Assembly: GCF_016918075.2 (NCBI RefSeq)
Contig: NZ_JAERPS020000001.1
Coordinates: 992,001 to 1,056,000 of the forward strand
Direction of reading: 5' to 3'
DNA: 64,000 bases
DNA from: Rheinheimera maricola
GTDB lineage: Bacteria > Pseudomonadota > Gammaproteobacteria > Enterobacterales > Alteromonadaceae
A model generated the notes under the pieces. That model worked only from the letters and a program-made list of their open reading frames with translations, searched no databases and was not told the DNA's origin. Below, piece by piece: positions 55,701-63,955 of the stretch. The position numbers were made by a program, and so were the translations under genes. Numbering within the stretch: the first letter of the stretch is position 1; every line of letters begins with the position of its first letter.

Positions 55701-56287
55701 GTGATTTCGAAAGATTTTTTGGTTATGACGGCACTTTAGACAGTTTTTTTAAAGAATACCTTCAGTCGTTTGTTAATACGAGTCGCTCAAACTGGACCTT
55801 TAAAAAAGACATTGGTTTGGACCAAAGTGTGCTACAAACCTTTCAACGAGCTGCTCAGATCCGAGCCGCATTTTTTGAAGACGGCAGTCAGAAACTGAAA
55901 GTTGGTTTCAGTCTTAAGCCAGTATATCTGGATCGACACATTACACATTTGCTCCTGGAGTTAGATGGTCAGGAGCTGTCTTACCGTCACGGCCCGACAC
56001 GTTCGAAGCAATTTTTCTGGCCTGGCGATCGCAATAAGTTAGAAACACGACTTGTGTTTACGCCGGCAAATTCGGGCCTGTCATCAAATATTAGTGAAAA
56101 GGGAGAGTGGTCTTGGTTTAGGTTATTAGACCAATTGGCGCAGAGCCGTCCGCAAACCCGTACTGACCGCATTTTGCATCTAGCGGTGCAAGGAAATAAG
56201 GCCCGGGTAGAGTTAGTACCTGACACTGTTAACAATCCTTTTTGGAATAACGCATTGGAGACGTTCAGTTGTCCGGCAAGTTTATAA
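52739..56287 (+). CDS. tssM: T6SS membrane ATPase-like protein TssM (IcmF)
   Basis: An 1182-residue IcmF protein. Two membrane helices (about 17-43 and 52-70) precede a cytoplasmic NTPase-like domain with an intact Walker A GPPGSGKTT (138-146) and WWFTNQAVLIDTAGRY (Walker B region). A third helix (about 447-470) leads to a large periplasmic part ending with the IcmF C-terminal domain. It spans the envelope and contacts TssJ and TssL. Its last 19 bases overlap the likely tagF start. Confidence 0.96.
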   Translation: MRVKSALKSVFRAMKSSVFITVVGLLALALLIWFGGPLLAIAGYEPLASATARLVTLLVIALIWGGSHYIKGLRESRSHKQAVDTLLNGEEHQQHDELARRDIEVLRERMQKALDILKHARFSKARDIYQLPWYMLIGPPGSGKTTTLYNSGLEFPLKEHMGTDAIEGIGGTRQCDWWFTNQAVLIDTAGRYTTQDSHAGQDSTAWQGFLGLLRKNRPRRPINGVIVFVSLADLLNQTRTERNLHARAIKQRVQELQNQLGMTFPVYVMFTKADLIAGFTEYFDNLSEEEREQVWGMTFDASQDDNDKGVVAQFNKEFHAIINRLTQRLYSRLQFEHDLENRAAIFEFPRQLRLLQSAADDFLKEIFAPNPFEKATMLRGVYIASATQEGVPIDRIMSQLGANFGLAEPPLRRQTGEGKGYFIKRFFEEIVIPERELASVNMQHKTRHRWIRRGALASTAIAATWLLVAWAGSYNWNTELVDEVAGSINAYEKMTASGRQNDDIVVLNEQLNLLRDLPAGYSGVLPTDGPKNLGLYQGDKLGQAAKTAYQYGLYHSFVPYLLQSLTAEMQLNAQHRDYLYETLKTYLMLFQPEQFDIEQVSSWFALYVERQFPSEVNLPLRLSLQNHLQALLESGVKGAHYDESAVIAARELLLTVPLAERAYQRIRTELVKSHIPDFRLIDVLGTDGVKVVQRKSGAPLQQGIPGLYTYKGFHGLFNVEKRRIIKILMEDGWVYGEQNDEGVVSTDSSLSDKVTEKYLRDYAYLWQELLDDITISKVTNVEQGVFVTKVLSGPEQPVQNIIRAVQQNVRLTSLPESAQANMAKDVAGKVAETQFSSQTTRITRLLPDDMSALSEQLPGKYVERAFSDVLNISEAKLEQIAQTSGMYHDYLERLFIPGGMARQAYVNQLNGEGGNELSVALRRLKSDIPAPFSDWLGELSVNTSELFAKGSRQFINEAWQGTVLAEYKQALAGRYPLNRRSDKDIKLRDFERFFGYDGTLDSFFKEYLQSFVNTSRSNWTFKKDIGLDQSVLQTFQRAAQIRAAFFEDGSQKLKVGFSLKPVYLDRHITHLLLELDGQELSYRHGPTRSKQFFWPGDRNKLETRLVFTPANSGLSSNISEKGEWSWFRLLDQLAQSRPQTRTDRILHLAVQGNKARVELVPDTVNNPFWNNALETFSCPASL

Positions 56288-57000
56288 ATGAAATTGGAAT
56301 GTGCGGCAAGATCCCCGGTAGAGGTGACTTTCTTGCTCAGGGCTTGGCCGCAGGTTTTATCGACTCGTGGAACGAGTGGTTACAAGCCGTCATGGCGGTG
56401 AGTCGAGAGCAGCTTGGTCAGGATTGGTTAGATATTTATCTGACCAGCCCCATCTGGCACTTTGCTTTGTCGGCAGGAGTATGCGGCAAAGAAGCCGTGC
56501 TCGGTAGCATGATGCCAAGTGTGGACCAGGTTGGCCGGCACTTCCCATTTACGCTGGCGTGCGCCCGGCCGTGTAATCCAGTGCAGGCAAGAATGCAGTC
56601 GCAATGGACGACAGAATTGCAACAGCAAGTCTTATTGACACTGGAAGATGAATTTGAGTTTGATACCTGGTTAGCCACATTACGACAAACTGAAGTGAAA
56701 TGGCCACAGAGCTCAGATATCAACACAAACCAGATGAGTGCAGCGCAAGGACGGCCTGCCTGGAAACTGCAAAGCAACAGCGAACTTGATGCTGAAATGC
56801 TGTTACATCATAGCTATCGTCAACAGTTTGGCCGGTATTGTGTGTGGTGGACAGACGGTTCTGAGCATGTAGCTCCTTGTACGTTAATAAGTAGCGGTTT
56901 GCCTCAGGTGAGTCAGTTTGCCGCCATGCTGGATGGAAATTGGGAGCGTGGGAATTGGCAGGAAGCAGATATCAATTGCAACGGAGCGGCGAAAGAATGA
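56269..57000 (+). CDS. tagF: T6SS-associated protein TagF
   Basis: A 243-residue TagF. GMCGKIPGRGDFLAQGL, SWNEWLQAVMAVSREQLG, SPIWHFALSAG and GSMMPSVDQVGRHFPFTLA are the typical blocks. TagF is a repressor of T6SS assembly in Pseudomonas and Agrobacterium, acting independently of PppA by binding FHA protein. The start is probably TTG 56269, with GGAG 9 bases upstream, which overlaps tssM; ATG 56299 is the alternative. The stop overlaps pppA (ATGA). Confidence 0.9.
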   Translation: MSGKFINEIGMCGKIPGRGDFLAQGLAAGFIDSWNEWLQAVMAVSREQLGQDWLDIYLTSPIWHFALSAGVCGKEAVLGSMMPSVDQVGRHFPFTLACARPCNPVQARMQSQWTTELQQQVLLTLEDEFEFDTWLATLRQTEVKWPQSSDINTNQMSAAQGRPAWKLQSNSELDAEMLLHHSYRQQFGRYCVWWTDGSEHVAPCTLISSGLPQVSQFAAMLDGNWERGNWQEADINCNGAAKE

Positions 57001-57764
57001 AAAAACTTGTTTCCCATGCGCAAACTCACAAAGGCTTAATACGTAAACTCAATGAAGATGCTTGCTTGGATATGCCTGGCAGTGGGGTGTGGTTAGTTGC
57101 TGATGGCATGGGAGGACATGCGGCAGGCGATATTGCCAGCCAGTTAGTGGTTGATACCGTGAAAATTGCCGTACAGCGTTCAGAGCAGGTATCGGTAGAA
57201 TTATTAACAGACGCCTTACATCAAGCGAATGCAGAACTCAATGCCTATAGCGCACAGCATTTGGATGGGCATCTTGCTGGCTCAACGGTTGTGGTGCTGT
57301 TTATTGACAAAGTGCATTACCACTTTATGTGGGCTGGCGATAGCCGGGGCTATTTGCTTAGACACAATGCACTTAGACAAGTTACCAGAGATCACAGCCA
57401 GGTTAATGAGATGGTTGAACAGGGTTTGCTAAACAGCGATCAAGCAGAGCAACATGAATTGGCAAACGTTATTACACGTGCAGTCGGCGTCGATCCCTAT
57501 TTAACCATTGATATAGTCAGCGGCGTTTGGCAACCGGGCGATGTGTTTTTGCTCTGTAGTGATGGCTTGAATAAGGAATTGTCTGATACAGAGATATGTC
57601 AGTATTTGTCACACAACAATATAGCTGAAGCAAACCGAGCACTGTTACATGGCACGTTAGTGGCAGGAGCCAGGGATAATGTAACCTGCATTGTCATAAA
57701 AGTTGACATCGATAATCACATTGTTAACGAAAAAGATAAAACAATCCCCTTGTATCTTAAATGA
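56997..57764 (+). CDS. pppA: T6SS-associated PP2C-type phosphatase PppA
   Basis: A 255-residue PPM-family phosphatase. Metal-binding motifs are NEDACLD, VADGMGGHAAGDIAS and WAGDSRGYLL, with SDGLNKELSD and ARDNVTCIVI at the end. It should dephosphorylate the PpkA target and reset the apparatus. The ATG at 56997 overlaps the tagF stop by 4 bases and was chosen over the longer in-frame start at 56940. An 83-base AT-rich gap separates it from tssA, so a second promoter there is possible. Confidence 0.93.
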   Translation: MKKLVSHAQTHKGLIRKLNEDACLDMPGSGVWLVADGMGGHAAGDIASQLVVDTVKIAVQRSEQVSVELLTDALHQANAELNAYSAQHLDGHLAGSTVVVLFIDKVHYHFMWAGDSRGYLLRHNALRQVTRDHSQVNEMVEQGLLNSDQAEQHELANVITRAVGVDPYLTIDIVSGVWQPGDVFLLCSDGLNKELSDTEICQYLSHNNIAEANRALLHGTLVAGARDNVTCIVIKVDIDNHIVNEKDKTIPLYLK

Positions 57765-57847
57765 TGCAAAACACAACTTCACTGTTGCCATCAATAAAAC
57801 AATAAAGTAACATATTTCACTTATTGGTATCTCAAATTGGTTTTGTG

Positions 57848-58942
57848 ATGGATTACAGTGAATTAATTGATTTTGAAAAGTTAATTAATGCGGTTGACGC
57901 AACTGCACCTGCAGGGACAGATCCGCGCTCGGATATTTCACCGACATCACAGTATTATCAACTTAAAGATATTCGCGGCCAGGCTAGGTCAAATGAACGC
58001 GCCTTGCTAGCCGAAGATGAAGATTTTCAATCGCTTGCACTCGATTGGCGACCGTTAAGTGAAAAAATTCCTGAGATACTTTGTGCTGAGGTAAAAGATC
58101 TAGAGTACTCAGCATGGTTAATTGAAGCACTGTGTCGCACTCACGGATTTGCTGGCTTAGCCGTAGGTTTTAAAGCTACGCGTTTGTTAATCGAGCATTT
58201 TTGGCAAGACCTTTATCCTTTACCTGATGAAGATGGCATGGAATCTCGTATTGCACCGCTGATCGGACTTAATGGTTATGAAGGAGACGGCGCCCTAATC
58301 ACCCCTATCCTTAGTATTCCATTAACAGATGTCACAAATTTCGGCCAGTATGCCTGTTGGCAATTCGAGCGTGCCGCTGATATTTCCCGTAAAGACGAAA
58401 AAAGGCAGAAGCAAAAAGCTGAAGCCGGTATAGCCAGTCTTGAACAAATTAAAAACGCGGTTAGTGAAACATCAGCTGGGTTTTACAAACAACTGATACA
58501 GCAAATAGAGCTGGCTATTACTGAGTTTAATTTGCTGTCACAAGCCATGGATTCAGCCATGGATGGCGAGCCGCAACCAACCAGTGCAATTAGTAAGACA
58601 CTGCAAAAATGTCTTGATGCAGTTAATTATCTTGGTGCAGAAAAACTAGCGTCCCTAGTTGAAGAAGAAGCACTGCTTACTGATGAGATGGAAGAAGTAC
58701 AAGGCGAAGGCGCTGATCCAGTGCGTAAGCAAGTGCAATCTCGAGAGCAAGTTTTAAATAGCCTAAAGCAGGCAGCAGAATTTTTTCGCAAGACAGAACC
58801 TCATTCACCGATTTCTTATGCGCTTGAGCAAGTAGTTCATTGGAGCGGGCTTAGCCTGCCTGAATTACTGCAAGAGCTTATTGACGATAATAACAGCCGT
58901 AACCATTACTTCCGGCTGGCGGGGATCCCGCAACAAAAGTAA
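57848..58942 (+). CDS. tssA: T6SS protein TssA (ImpA family)
   Basis: A 364-residue protein with the ImpA N-terminal domain (about 15-125: DPRSDISPTSQYYQLKDIRGQAR, WRPLSEKIPEIL, LEYSAWLIEALCRTHGFAGL, FWQDLYPLPDEDGMESR). The C-terminal part ends with SPISYALEQVVHWSGLSLPELLQELI. TssA primes tail assembly and caps the growing sheath. ATG 57848 fits the domain but has a poor ribosome-binding site; TTG 57824 in frame is a weak alternative. Confidence 0.92.
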   Translation: MDYSELIDFEKLINAVDATAPAGTDPRSDISPTSQYYQLKDIRGQARSNERALLAEDEDFQSLALDWRPLSEKIPEILCAEVKDLEYSAWLIEALCRTHGFAGLAVGFKATRLLIEHFWQDLYPLPDEDGMESRIAPLIGLNGYEGDGALITPILSIPLTDVTNFGQYACWQFERAADISRKDEKRQKQKAEAGIASLEQIKNAVSETSAGFYKQLIQQIELAITEFNLLSQAMDSAMDGEPQPTSAISKTLQKCLDAVNYLGAEKLASLVEEEALLTDEMEEVQGEGADPVRKQVQSREQVLNSLKQAAEFFRKTEPHSPISYALEQVVHWSGLSLPELLQELIDDNNSRNHYFRLAGIPQQK

Positions 58943-59002
58943 TACCTGGTGTTAGCCGGTATGAAATGAAAAAACTAACAGCTGAGTAACAGGAGATAGT
59001 CA

Positions 59003-59503
59003 ATGGAAAGTATACATAGCAAGTTGTCTCGGGTGCGTAAACCCCGTGTGCACATTACCTATGACGTTGAGACAGAGGGAGCTGCGGTAAAAAAAGAGCT
59101 GCCGTTTGTTGTGGGTGTTATGGGTGACTTCGCCGGCCAAAATACGGAAGCGCTGAAGCCACTCAAAGATCGTCGTTTTGTGCAAATTGATCGCGACAAT
59201 TTTGATGAAGTGCTAAAGCGCATGAATCCAAAACTGAATTTCAAAGTTGATAACAAGTTATCAGGTGATGGCAGTGAATTCAGCGTAGAACTGCAATTTA
59301 AGTCGATGCAGGATTTTGAGCCAGCATCCATCGTTAAACAGGTTGAACCGCTGGATAAGTTAATGTCAACGCGTAATAAGTTACGCGATTTAATGACAAA
59401 AATTGACCGGTCAGAAGAACTTGAAAATATTCTTGAGCGGGTGCTGAACAACAACGAAGATCTGCAGAAAATGGCACAAGATCTGAGCATAGAGGATAAA
59501 TAG
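59003..59503 (+). CDS. tssB: T6SS contractile sheath small subunit TssB
   Basis: A 166-residue TssB/Vip[22 protein letters not shown] and [13 protein letters not shown] open the protein, and the C-terminal helical part is [21 protein letters not shown]. It pairs with TssC to form the sheath around the Hcp tube. CAGGAG precedes the ATG; tssC follows after one base, giving coupled synthesis. Confidence 0.97.
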   Translation: MESIHSKLSRVRKPRVHITYDVETEGAAVKKELPFVVGVMGDFAGQNTEALKPLKDRRFVQIDRDNFDEVLKRMNPKLNFKVDNKLSGDGSEFSVELQFKSMQDFEPASIVKQVEPLDKLMSTRNKLRDLMTKIDRSEELENILERVLNNNEDLQKMAQDLSIEDK

Positions 59504-59504
59504 C

Positions 59505-60998
59505 ATGAGTACGGACGCCTTATTAGAACAGCATGACAGTGCTGAGGCTGCGACCAGCTCGTTACTGGACATGGCTATTGGTGCAACTAAACAAACTGAT
59601 GCGAGCCGCGCAGAAGAGTTGTTGCGCACGCTGACAGAAGAAGCACTTAGCGGCACGGTGAGTTGGAATAAAAACCTTACAGTGACATTCAACGAAGCGA
59701 TTAATCGTTTGGATAAACTAATCTCTGACCAGCTAGCAGCCATTATGCACACGCAGCAGTTCCAGAAGTTAGAAGGCAGCTGGCGCGGTTTAAACCATTT
59801 AGTTATGAACTCTGAAACCAGTGCCTCGCTTAAAATCCGCATGATCAGCATGAGTAAAAAAGAGCTGTACAAAGATTTAAGCAAAGCGGTTGAATTTGAC
59901 CAAAGTCAGACTTTCAAAAAAGTATATGAATCTGAATTTGGTACGCCAGGCGGCGAACCATACGGCGCCATTATCGGTGATTATGAATTTACCAATCATC
60001 CAGAAGACATTGAAACATTAACCTACATGTCGAATGTTGCCGCGGCCGGTTTCTGTCCGTTTTTATCAGCATCTTCACCAGCATTGTTTGGTTTTGATGA
60101 GTGGACAGAGTTATCTAAACCGCGCGATTTAGAAAAGATCTTTGAATCTTTAGAGTACACAAAGTGGCGATCATTTCGCGATAGTGACGACTCCCGTTTT
60201 GTAACACTAACCATGCCAAGAGTTTTGGCGCGCCTACCTTATGGTGCGGCGACGGCACCAATTGAAGAATTTGGCTATGAAGAATTCGAGCTAGACGATC
60301 AAAAAGGTGTGGCAAAGACTCCTAATCATAAAGACTACTGCTGGATGAATGCGGCCTATGTGATGGGCACTAAGCTAACTAATGCATTTGCCCAGTATGG
60401 TTTCTGCACCGCAATACGTGGAGCAGAGGGAGGCGGTAAGGTTGAAGGATTACCTAGCCATATCTTTATGAGTGACGATGGTGACCCAGACTTAAAATGT
60501 CCAACTGAAATTGGTATTACCGATCGCCGTGAAGCTGAGCTGGGCAAAATGGGTTTTCTGCCACTATGTCACTATAAAAATACTGATTACGCCGTATTTT
60601 TTGGTGCACAGACCACGCAGAAACCGAAAAAATATGACACACCTGAAGCAACGGCAAACGCAGCAATTTCCGCTCGTTTACCTTATTTGATGGCGACATC
60701 TCGTTTTGCGCATTACTTAAAAGTATTAGCACGTGACAAGATTGGTAGCTTTATGGAGGCAGAAGACGTAGAGGTCTGGTTGAATCGCTGGATCCTAAGT
60801 TATGTTAACGCGTCTGAAGGCAGTGGCCAGGAAGTGCGGGCACGTTACCCACTGGCTGATGCCAAGGTACAGGTTCGCGAAATACCTGGCCGCCCTGGCT
60901 CTTACAATGCAGTAGCCTGGTTACGTCCTTGGCTGCAATTGGAAGAATTGTCTACCTCGCTGCGCTTGGTCGCAAAAATTCCTGAAATTGGTGGTTAA
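59505..60998 (+). CDS. tssC: T6SS contractile sheath large subunit TssC
   Basis: A 497-residue TssC/Vip[67 protein letters not shown] and [13 protein letters not shown] are the conserved sheath motifs. The TssB-binding N-terminal region includes [21 protein letters not shown] and [16 protein letters not shown]. It is the canonical copy because it sits directly behind tssB. A hairpin lies between it and the paralogous gene tssC2. Confidence 0.97.
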   Translation: MSTDALLEQHDSAEAATSSLLDMAIGATKQTDASRAEELLRTLTEEALSGTVSWNKNLTVTFNEAINRLDKLISDQLAAIMHTQQFQKLEGSWRGLNHLVMNSETSASLKIRMISMSKKELYKDLSKAVEFDQSQTFKKVYESEFGTPGGEPYGAIIGDYEFTNHPEDIETLTYMSNVAAAGFCPFLSASSPALFGFDEWTELSKPRDLEKIFESLEYTKWRSFRDSDDSRFVTLTMPRVLARLPYGAATAPIEEFGYEEFELDDQKGVAKTPNHKDYCWMNAAYVMGTKLTNAFAQYGFCTAIRGAEGGGKVEGLPSHIFMSDDGDPDLKCPTEIGITDRREAELGKMGFLPLCHYKNTDYAVFFGAQTTQKPKKYDTPEATANAAISARLPYLMATSRFAHYLKVLARDKIGSFMEAEDVEVWLNRWILSYVNASEGSGQEVRARYPLADAKVQVREIPGRPGSYNAVAWLRPWLQLEELSTSLRLVAKIPEIGG

Positions 60999-61009
60999 CA
61001 TCGTTGATT

Positions 61010-61039
61010 GCTGGCTGAGTCAGTCCCCGCTCAGCCGGC
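61010..61039 (+). other. intercistronic hairpin between the two tssC genes
   Basis: GCTGGCTGAG (61010-61019) pairs with CTCAGCCGGC (61030-61039), with one G-U and a 10-base loop. A short T run (GTGTTTTG) occurs about 15 bases later. It may attenuate or process the mRNA so that tssC and tssC2 are made in unequal amounts. Confidence 0.55.
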
Positions 61040-61080
61040 AACTTCGGTGTTTTGATAGCAGGTAAGCAAATGAGAATGTC

Positions 61081-62634
61081 ATGGCCGACGCAGTAAAGTT
61101 TGTTCCGCTGGATGTTTTTAGTGCCGCATCCAGTGAAGGACAGTGCCAACGTGAATTTGATCAGCCTGCCTATACCAGAGTTGAAAGAACAGGCGTACTG
61201 GCCAGATTTTTACGTGAAGCTGACCCGTTAACGGCCATTTTATATTGGCTTGAACATGTTGCCTGCGCAAAAGCTCGCAGTAGCAAGCTGGTCAGCGCCA
61301 TGCTGTGTCGGGCAATTGCTGACATCGACAGACTTATTTCAATGCAGTTAAATAACATCATTCATCATGCACAATTTCAGCAGTTGGAAGCCAGTTGGCG
61401 TGGAGTGCTTTATTTAACTGAGCAAACGGAACACCACGACCGCGAGCAGAAGGTTAAAGTGAAGCTGATATCGCTTAGCTGGGCAGAACTAAGTAAAGAT
61501 ATCAACCGGGCTATCGATTTCGACCAAAGCGATTTTTTCAAACTCATTTATGACAACGAATTTGATATGCCAGGTGGGGAACCCTTTGGTGTGTTAATTG
61601 GTGATTATCAAATTAGCCATAAAATTCGTCCGGGTCAGCTTACGCATGACCTTGATACGTTAAAAGAAGTTGCTCGTACTGCTGCTGCAGCATTTGCGCC
61701 TTTTATTTGTGGAGCACATCCATCACTTTTTGGTGTCGATCATTTTTCTGAACTGGGACTAGTGTCTGATATTGCCAGCCAATTTAAACAACCAGAATAC
61801 GTGAAATGGCGAGCATTGCGTGCAATGGAAGATGCACGCTTTTTAGGTGTGGTACTGCCGCAGGTATTGATGCGCAGCCCATATAAAGACGATGGTTCAC
61901 GCACCGAGAGTTTTGTTTTCAAAGAACAACTTGCACACCCAGAGCAGGACTATTTGTGGGGTAATGCCGCGTTCGCGTTTGCGGCCGTTTTGGTGAGAGC
62001 TTACAGCGAGTCGGGGTGGTTTGCCCAAATCAGGGGTATGAAATCAGGACAGCATAACTTTGGTCTGGTTAGTAACTTGCCGGTCAGCCGCTATGAAACC
62101 GACAAATATCAGGCAAACAATAAACCTTCAGTCAATTTACTGGTAGGGCACCGGTTTGAAGCCGAGTTGTCAGATAATGGTTTCGTCCCGCTGTCGGTGG
62201 TGCCATACAGCGATTTTTTTGCTTTTTACAACAATGCCTCGGTGCAACAAGCGAAGCAGTACGACGATCGCCTGTCGACGGTAAACGCGCGTCTGTCTGC
62301 GATGCTGCAGTATATTTTGTGCGTCGCCCGTTTTGCGCATTACATCAAAGTTATTGGCCGCGACAAAGTGGGTGGCTACCACTCGGCAGAGCAATGCGAG
62401 CAAGAGTTACAACGTTGGCTACACAACTACACCACTGCCTCAACGGACGCGTCTAACGATGTACGTGCACGGCATCCGCTGCGGGAAGCGCGTATCCAGG
62501 TTAGAGAAAAGCGCGGTGAGCCAGGGCACTATTATTCTATTATTCAACTTCAACCACATTTTCAGTTAGATCAAATGATTACGACAGTAAAGCTGGTTGC
62601 AGAGTTATCACCTAAACAAGTCGCAACGGCGTGA
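61081..62634 (+). CDS. tssC2: second, diverged T6SS sheath large subunit (TssC paralog)
   Basis: A 517-residue TssC-family protein that is clearly not a recent copy of its neighbour. Shared core motifs are AIDFDQSDFFKLIYDNEF, MPGGEPFGVLIGDYQ, GAHPSLFGVDHF, RFAHYIKVIGRDKVGGYHSAE and QVREKRGEPGHYY. The N-terminal 60 residues differ and carry an Asp/Glu-poor lead (FVPLDVFSAASSEG). Rhizobiaceae imp clusters also have two TssC genes (ImpC and ImpD), so this may be a second sheath or baseplate-proximal form. It occupies the slot where hcp lies in Pseudomonas HSI-I. The tagJ start overlaps or closely follows its stop. Its ribosome-binding site is weak. Confidence 0.93.
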   Translation: MADAVKFVPLDVFSAASSEGQCQREFDQPAYTRVERTGVLARFLREADPLTAILYWLEHVACAKARSSKLVSAMLCRAIADIDRLISMQLNNIIHHAQFQQLEASWRGVLYLTEQTEHHDREQKVKVKLISLSWAELSKDINRAIDFDQSDFFKLIYDNEFDMPGGEPFGVLIGDYQISHKIRPGQLTHDLDTLKEVARTAAAAFAPFICGAHPSLFGVDHFSELGLVSDIASQFKQPEYVKWRALRAMEDARFLGVVLPQVLMRSPYKDDGSRTESFVFKEQLAHPEQDYLWGNAAFAFAAVLVRAYSESGWFAQIRGMKSGQHNFGLVSNLPVSRYETDKYQANNKPSVNLLVGHRFEAELSDNGFVPLSVVPYSDFFAFYNNASVQQAKQYDDRLSTVNARLSAMLQYILCVARFAHYIKVIGRDKVGGYHSAEQCEQELQRWLHNYTTASTDASNDVRARHPLREARIQVREKRGEPGHYYSIIQLQPHFQLDQMITTVKLVAELSPKQVATA

Positions 62635-62642
62635 GGTTAACA

Positions 62643-63443
62643 GTGAAACAATTACAAACATTGATTAAACAAGGTGAACTGAGCCAAGCCACTGAAATGG
62701 CTATTCAGTTGTTACGAGACGACCCTGCAAATGCTGATGTTAGGGCGCTGTACATAGAACTGCTGTGTATACAGGGGGCATTAGAAAAGGCGGATCAGCA
62801 GTTAGATATGATGGTACGTCAGCATCCTGACTTTTTAGTGGGGGCGGTAAATCTACGTCAGCTTATCCGCGCTGCATCTGCCCGACAGGATTTTTATCAA
62901 GGCGGCTTAACCGCAACCTTGTTTGCTGAGCCTGATGCCATGTTCGAAGCGCAGTTATCTCTTCGACTGGCGTTAAAAGAACAAGATAAAGACGCCGCGG
63001 TGAGTGCAGCGACTACCTTAGAAAGCTTGCGAGTTAAAGCCGAGGTTGAAATAAACTCGCAGCACGTTACTGATATTCGTGACCTGGATGACAGTCTTGG
63101 CGGCTATTTGGAGTTATTCGGTACTGATGGCCATTTCTATTTAGCGAAGTTTACGGAAATTGACAGTTTGCAGCTAAAACGGCCTGAGTCATTGTTAGAC
63201 ACAGTATGGCGTCGGGCTGAAATTGTTATTAAAGATGGCCCGCAAGGTGAGGTGTTTGTGCCAATGACCTATGCCGATAGTGTGAAGATATCTGAACGTT
63301 TAGGTAAAGATACCGACTGGCAACAACATGATGAGCTGCTGGTAACGGGCATTGGACAAAAAATGCTGTTAACGGGAGAGCAAGCGTTAGCTCTGTCAGA
63401 TATACAGCTGTTGTCAGCCGTAAATGAAGTGGTTGACGCTTAA
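62643..63443 (+). CDS. tagJ: T6SS accessory protein TagJ (ImpE)
   Basis: A 266-residue ImpE/TagJ. The N-terminal half has TPR-like helices (LIKQGELSQATEMAIQLLRDDPANADVRALYIELL). The C-terminal half includes IRDLDDSLGGYLELFG, DTVWRRAEIVI and DGPQGEVFVPMTYADS, which are diagnostic. In Pseudomonas TagJ binds the TssB N-terminus and helps ClpV recognise the contracted sheath. GTG 62643 with GAGG upstream was chosen; GTG 62631, overlapping the previous stop, is possible. Confidence 0.93.
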   Translation: MKQLQTLIKQGELSQATEMAIQLLRDDPANADVRALYIELLCIQGALEKADQQLDMMVRQHPDFLVGAVNLRQLIRAASARQDFYQGGLTATLFAEPDAMFEAQLSLRLALKEQDKDAAVSAATTLESLRVKAEVEINSQHVTDIRDLDDSLGGYLELFGTDGHFYLAKFTEIDSLQLKRPESLLDTVWRRAEIVIKDGPQGEVFVPMTYADSVKISERLGKDTDWQQHDELLVTGIGQKMLLTGEQALALSDIQLLSAVNEVVDA

Positions 63444-63463
63444 GTTGGCGCCTGGAGTCTCTG

Positions 63464-63955
63464 GTGAAAGTACATCATAAACAACCATTGCAGCAGTCTT
63501 TACTCGATCGTCTTATTGATGACGCGCCGGGGCAGAAAGACAGCGGTAGGAGCAGGCGAGGCTTTGATTTAAAAGCATTACGCCAAAGTGTACGCCGAGA
63601 CCTGGAAAACTTATTAAACAGTCGGGTGCAGTGGCATACCTGGCCCGAGAGTTATGCTGAGTTACCACAAAGCTTGCTGAATTATGGTCTTCCGGATTTC
63701 TCCGTCATGGTAGTTGATTCAGATGAAGGCCGTTTGCAGCTTTGCCGTGCAGTTGAGCAAACCATTCGACGGTTTGAACCACGTTTTGTTGACGTAGAAG
63801 TATCAGTACCAGAACAAGAGCATGACATGGAGCGGCTGCTAAGGTTGCGTATTCAGGCGTTGTTGTATGCTGATCCGGAGCCAGAACACATTATGTTTGA
63901 TTCTGAAGTTGAGCCGGTGCATTTGGGACTGACTATCAGGGATTATCAGGCATGA
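63464..63955 (+). CDS. tssE: T6SS baseplate subunit TssE (gp25-like)
   Basis: A 163-residue gp25-like lysozyme-fold protein. SLLDRLIDD at the N-terminus, LRQSVRRDLENLLNSR and SLLNYGLPDFS are the TssE signature. It seats the sheath on the baseplate. GTG 63464 has GGAG about 9 bases upstream. The stop overlaps tssF by ATGA. Confidence 0.95.
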   Translation: MKVHHKQPLQQSLLDRLIDDAPGQKDSGRSRRGFDLKALRQSVRRDLENLLNSRVQWHTWPESYAELPQSLLNYGLPDFSVMVVDSDEGRLQLCRAVEQTIRRFEPRFVDVEVSVPEQEHDMERLLRLRIQALLYADPEPEHIMFDSEVEPVHLGLTIRDYQA

